NCBI GenBank assembly: GCA_030825115.1
Contig: JAPJQL010000070.1
Location: forward strand, 1 to 6,642
From: Lachnospiraceae bacterium
GTDB lineage: Bacteria > Bacillota > Clostridia > Lachnospirales > Lachnospiraceae
Reading direction: 5' to 3'
Length of the DNA stretch: 6,642 nt
Both the position numbers and the translations under genes were made by a program. The notes beneath the pieces were generated by a model that made no database searches, had not been told where the DNA came from, and saw only the letters and a program-made list of their open reading frames with translations. How positions within the stretch are numbered: position 1 is the stretch's first letter; the number at the start of each line of letters is the position of its first letter. Positions 6,313-6,642 of this stretch are shown piece after piece.

Positions 6313-6459
6313 TTATCTGTTTGCATTCTCACAGCTCTGGTTTCCTACGGTACAGGAAGTCTTGCATGCGGACTGGCAGGAAGTCTGGCACTCGCCGCAG
6401 CCGCCTTTTTTCATGGATTCTTTTAAAGTCTTGTTATTTAAAGTCTTTACGTGCTTCAT
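6313..6459 (-). CDS. scfA: SCIFF ranthipeptide precursor (six cysteines in about 45 residues)
   Basis: This gene encodes a 48-residue peptide, substrate of the radical SAM enzyme ScfB made just downstream. It opens with a lysine-rich leader, MKHVKTLNNKTLKESMKK, then GG and a cysteine-rich core with six Cys at 21, 24, 28, 32, 36 and 43. The core run GECQTSCQSAC (22-32) followed by KTSCTVGNQSC (33-43) is the near-invariant SCIFF signature. Thr residues at 26, 34 and 37 are possible acceptors; C32 and T37 match the pair reported to be cross-linked in the Thermoanaerobacter homologue, as I recall it. AGGAGG sits 7 nt before the ATG, and a consensus promoter lies about 30 nt upstream. Proposed roles in other clostridia include quorum-type signalling; nothing here shows its function. 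Confidence 0.96.
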   Translation of the reverse strand: MKHVKTLNNKTLKESMKKGGCGECQTSCQSACKTSCTVGNQSCENANR

Positions 6460-6466
6460 ACTATCG

Positions 6467-6473
6467 CCTCCTA
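6467..6473 (-). promoter_or_regulatory. Strong ribosome binding site of scfA
   Basis: TAGGAGG on the minus strand lies 7 nt before the scfA ATG at 6459. It is one of the two best Shine-Dalgarno sites in the window, in keeping with high production of the precursor peptide. Confidence 0.85.
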
Positions 6474-6491
6474 TGCTTACAATTCCTTGAA

Positions 6492-6520
6492 ATTATAACA
6501 TAGACAGGGATTTCGTGCAA
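6492..6520 (-). promoter_or_regulatory. Promoter of the scfA-scfB-secDF-tgt-yajC operon
   Basis: On the minus strand a perfect extended -10, TGTTATAAT (6500 down to 6492), is preceded at 17 bp by TTGCAC (6520-6515), which matches the -35 consensus in its first three bases. The extended -10 makes up for the weak -35. Transcription would start near 6485, giving a leader of about 26 nt before scfA. I found no convincing promoter between scfA and scfB or within the later gaps, so this one probably serves the whole operon. Confidence 0.75.
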
Positions 6521-6525
6521 GGTCT

Positions 6526-6553
6526 AAATCGTTGTTCGTTCAAATCGTTTGAA
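6526..6553. repeat. Palindrome and direct repeat just upstream of the scfA promoter
   Basis: TTCAAA (6539-6544) and TTTGAA (6548-6553) form a perfect 6-bp inverted repeat around TCG. The octamer AAATCGTT occurs twice, at 6526-6533 and 6542-6549, 16 bp apart, about one and a half helical turns. Both lie 6 to 33 bp upstream of the -35 box, the usual place for an activator or an upstream operator. No known regulator site is recognised. Confidence 0.4.
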
Positions 6554-6642
6554 TTGGTGTTTTGTGGAGGAAGTTGGCGGGAGTTACGCGAAGACAGGAT
6601 GGGGACGGTGGGGCTTAGGCGGATCCGGGACAATACCTCTGA
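6554..6642. other. Non-coding right edge, no gene recognised
   Basis: This G-rich stretch lies beyond the scfA promoter region and runs off the window. A plus-strand frame opening with GTG at 6564 stays open to the end, but it is only about 26 codons, has no well-placed ribosome site and resembles no family known to me. I make no gene call. Confidence 0.4.

Noticed and set aside
6564..6642. Plus-strand frame starting at GTG and open to the right end
   Set aside because: It is about 26 codons, Gly-rich because of the G-rich DNA, without a placed ribosome site; it may be chance, and the sequence ends before it can be judged.

Overview
The window reads as chromosomal DNA of a Firmicute of class Clostridia, most likely a Lachnospiraceae-type gut anaerobe. 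The main reasons are the SCIFF ranthipeptide pair scfA-scfB, a marker of Clostridia, a fused SecDF, purine-rich Shine-Dalgarno sites before most genes, and moderately GC-rich coding sequence. The species cannot be named from the sequence alone. The assignment rests on family recognition, not on a database search.

Layout, left to right. Positions 1-181 hold no gene but carry a good rightward promoter (62-91) and a leader with a perfect 12-bp palindrome. Positions 182-1042 (+) encode a compact class I SAM-dependent methyltransferase related to the catalytic part of RlmI-type 23S rRNA methyltransferases. Everything else runs on the minus strand as one apparent operon, transcribed right to left: promoter 6492-6520, scfA (6313-6459, a 48-residue six-cysteine peptide), scfB (4764-6164, radical SAM/SPASM thioether-forming maturase), secDF (2618-4750), tgt (1479-2618), yajC (1100-1393), and an intrinsic terminator at 1048-1093. 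The methyltransferase gene converges on this operon.

The scfB, secDF and tgt genes are tightly packed: a 13-nt gap in which the scfB stop lies inside the secDF ribosome site, then a 1-nt TAATG overlap. Two larger gaps hold RNA structure. The 148-nt scfA-scfB gap contains a 60-nt two-part hairpin that looks like a partial terminator or processing site and would let the precursor be made in excess of its enzyme. The 85-nt tgt-yajC gap holds two hairpins, one of which reads as an intrinsic terminator on the opposite (+) strand.

How the genes work together: ScfB recognises the ScfA leader and installs Cys-to-Thr-type thioether links. SecDF and YajC are accessory parts of the Sec translocon. Tgt inserts the queuosine precursor into GUN-anticodon tRNAs. 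Co-transcription of a peptide modification pair with Sec accessory factors invites, but does not prove, the idea that the modified peptide is exported or acts at the translocon. I see no mobile element, CRISPR array, tRNA or rRNA in the window, and no gene-free stretch longer than about 185 nt.
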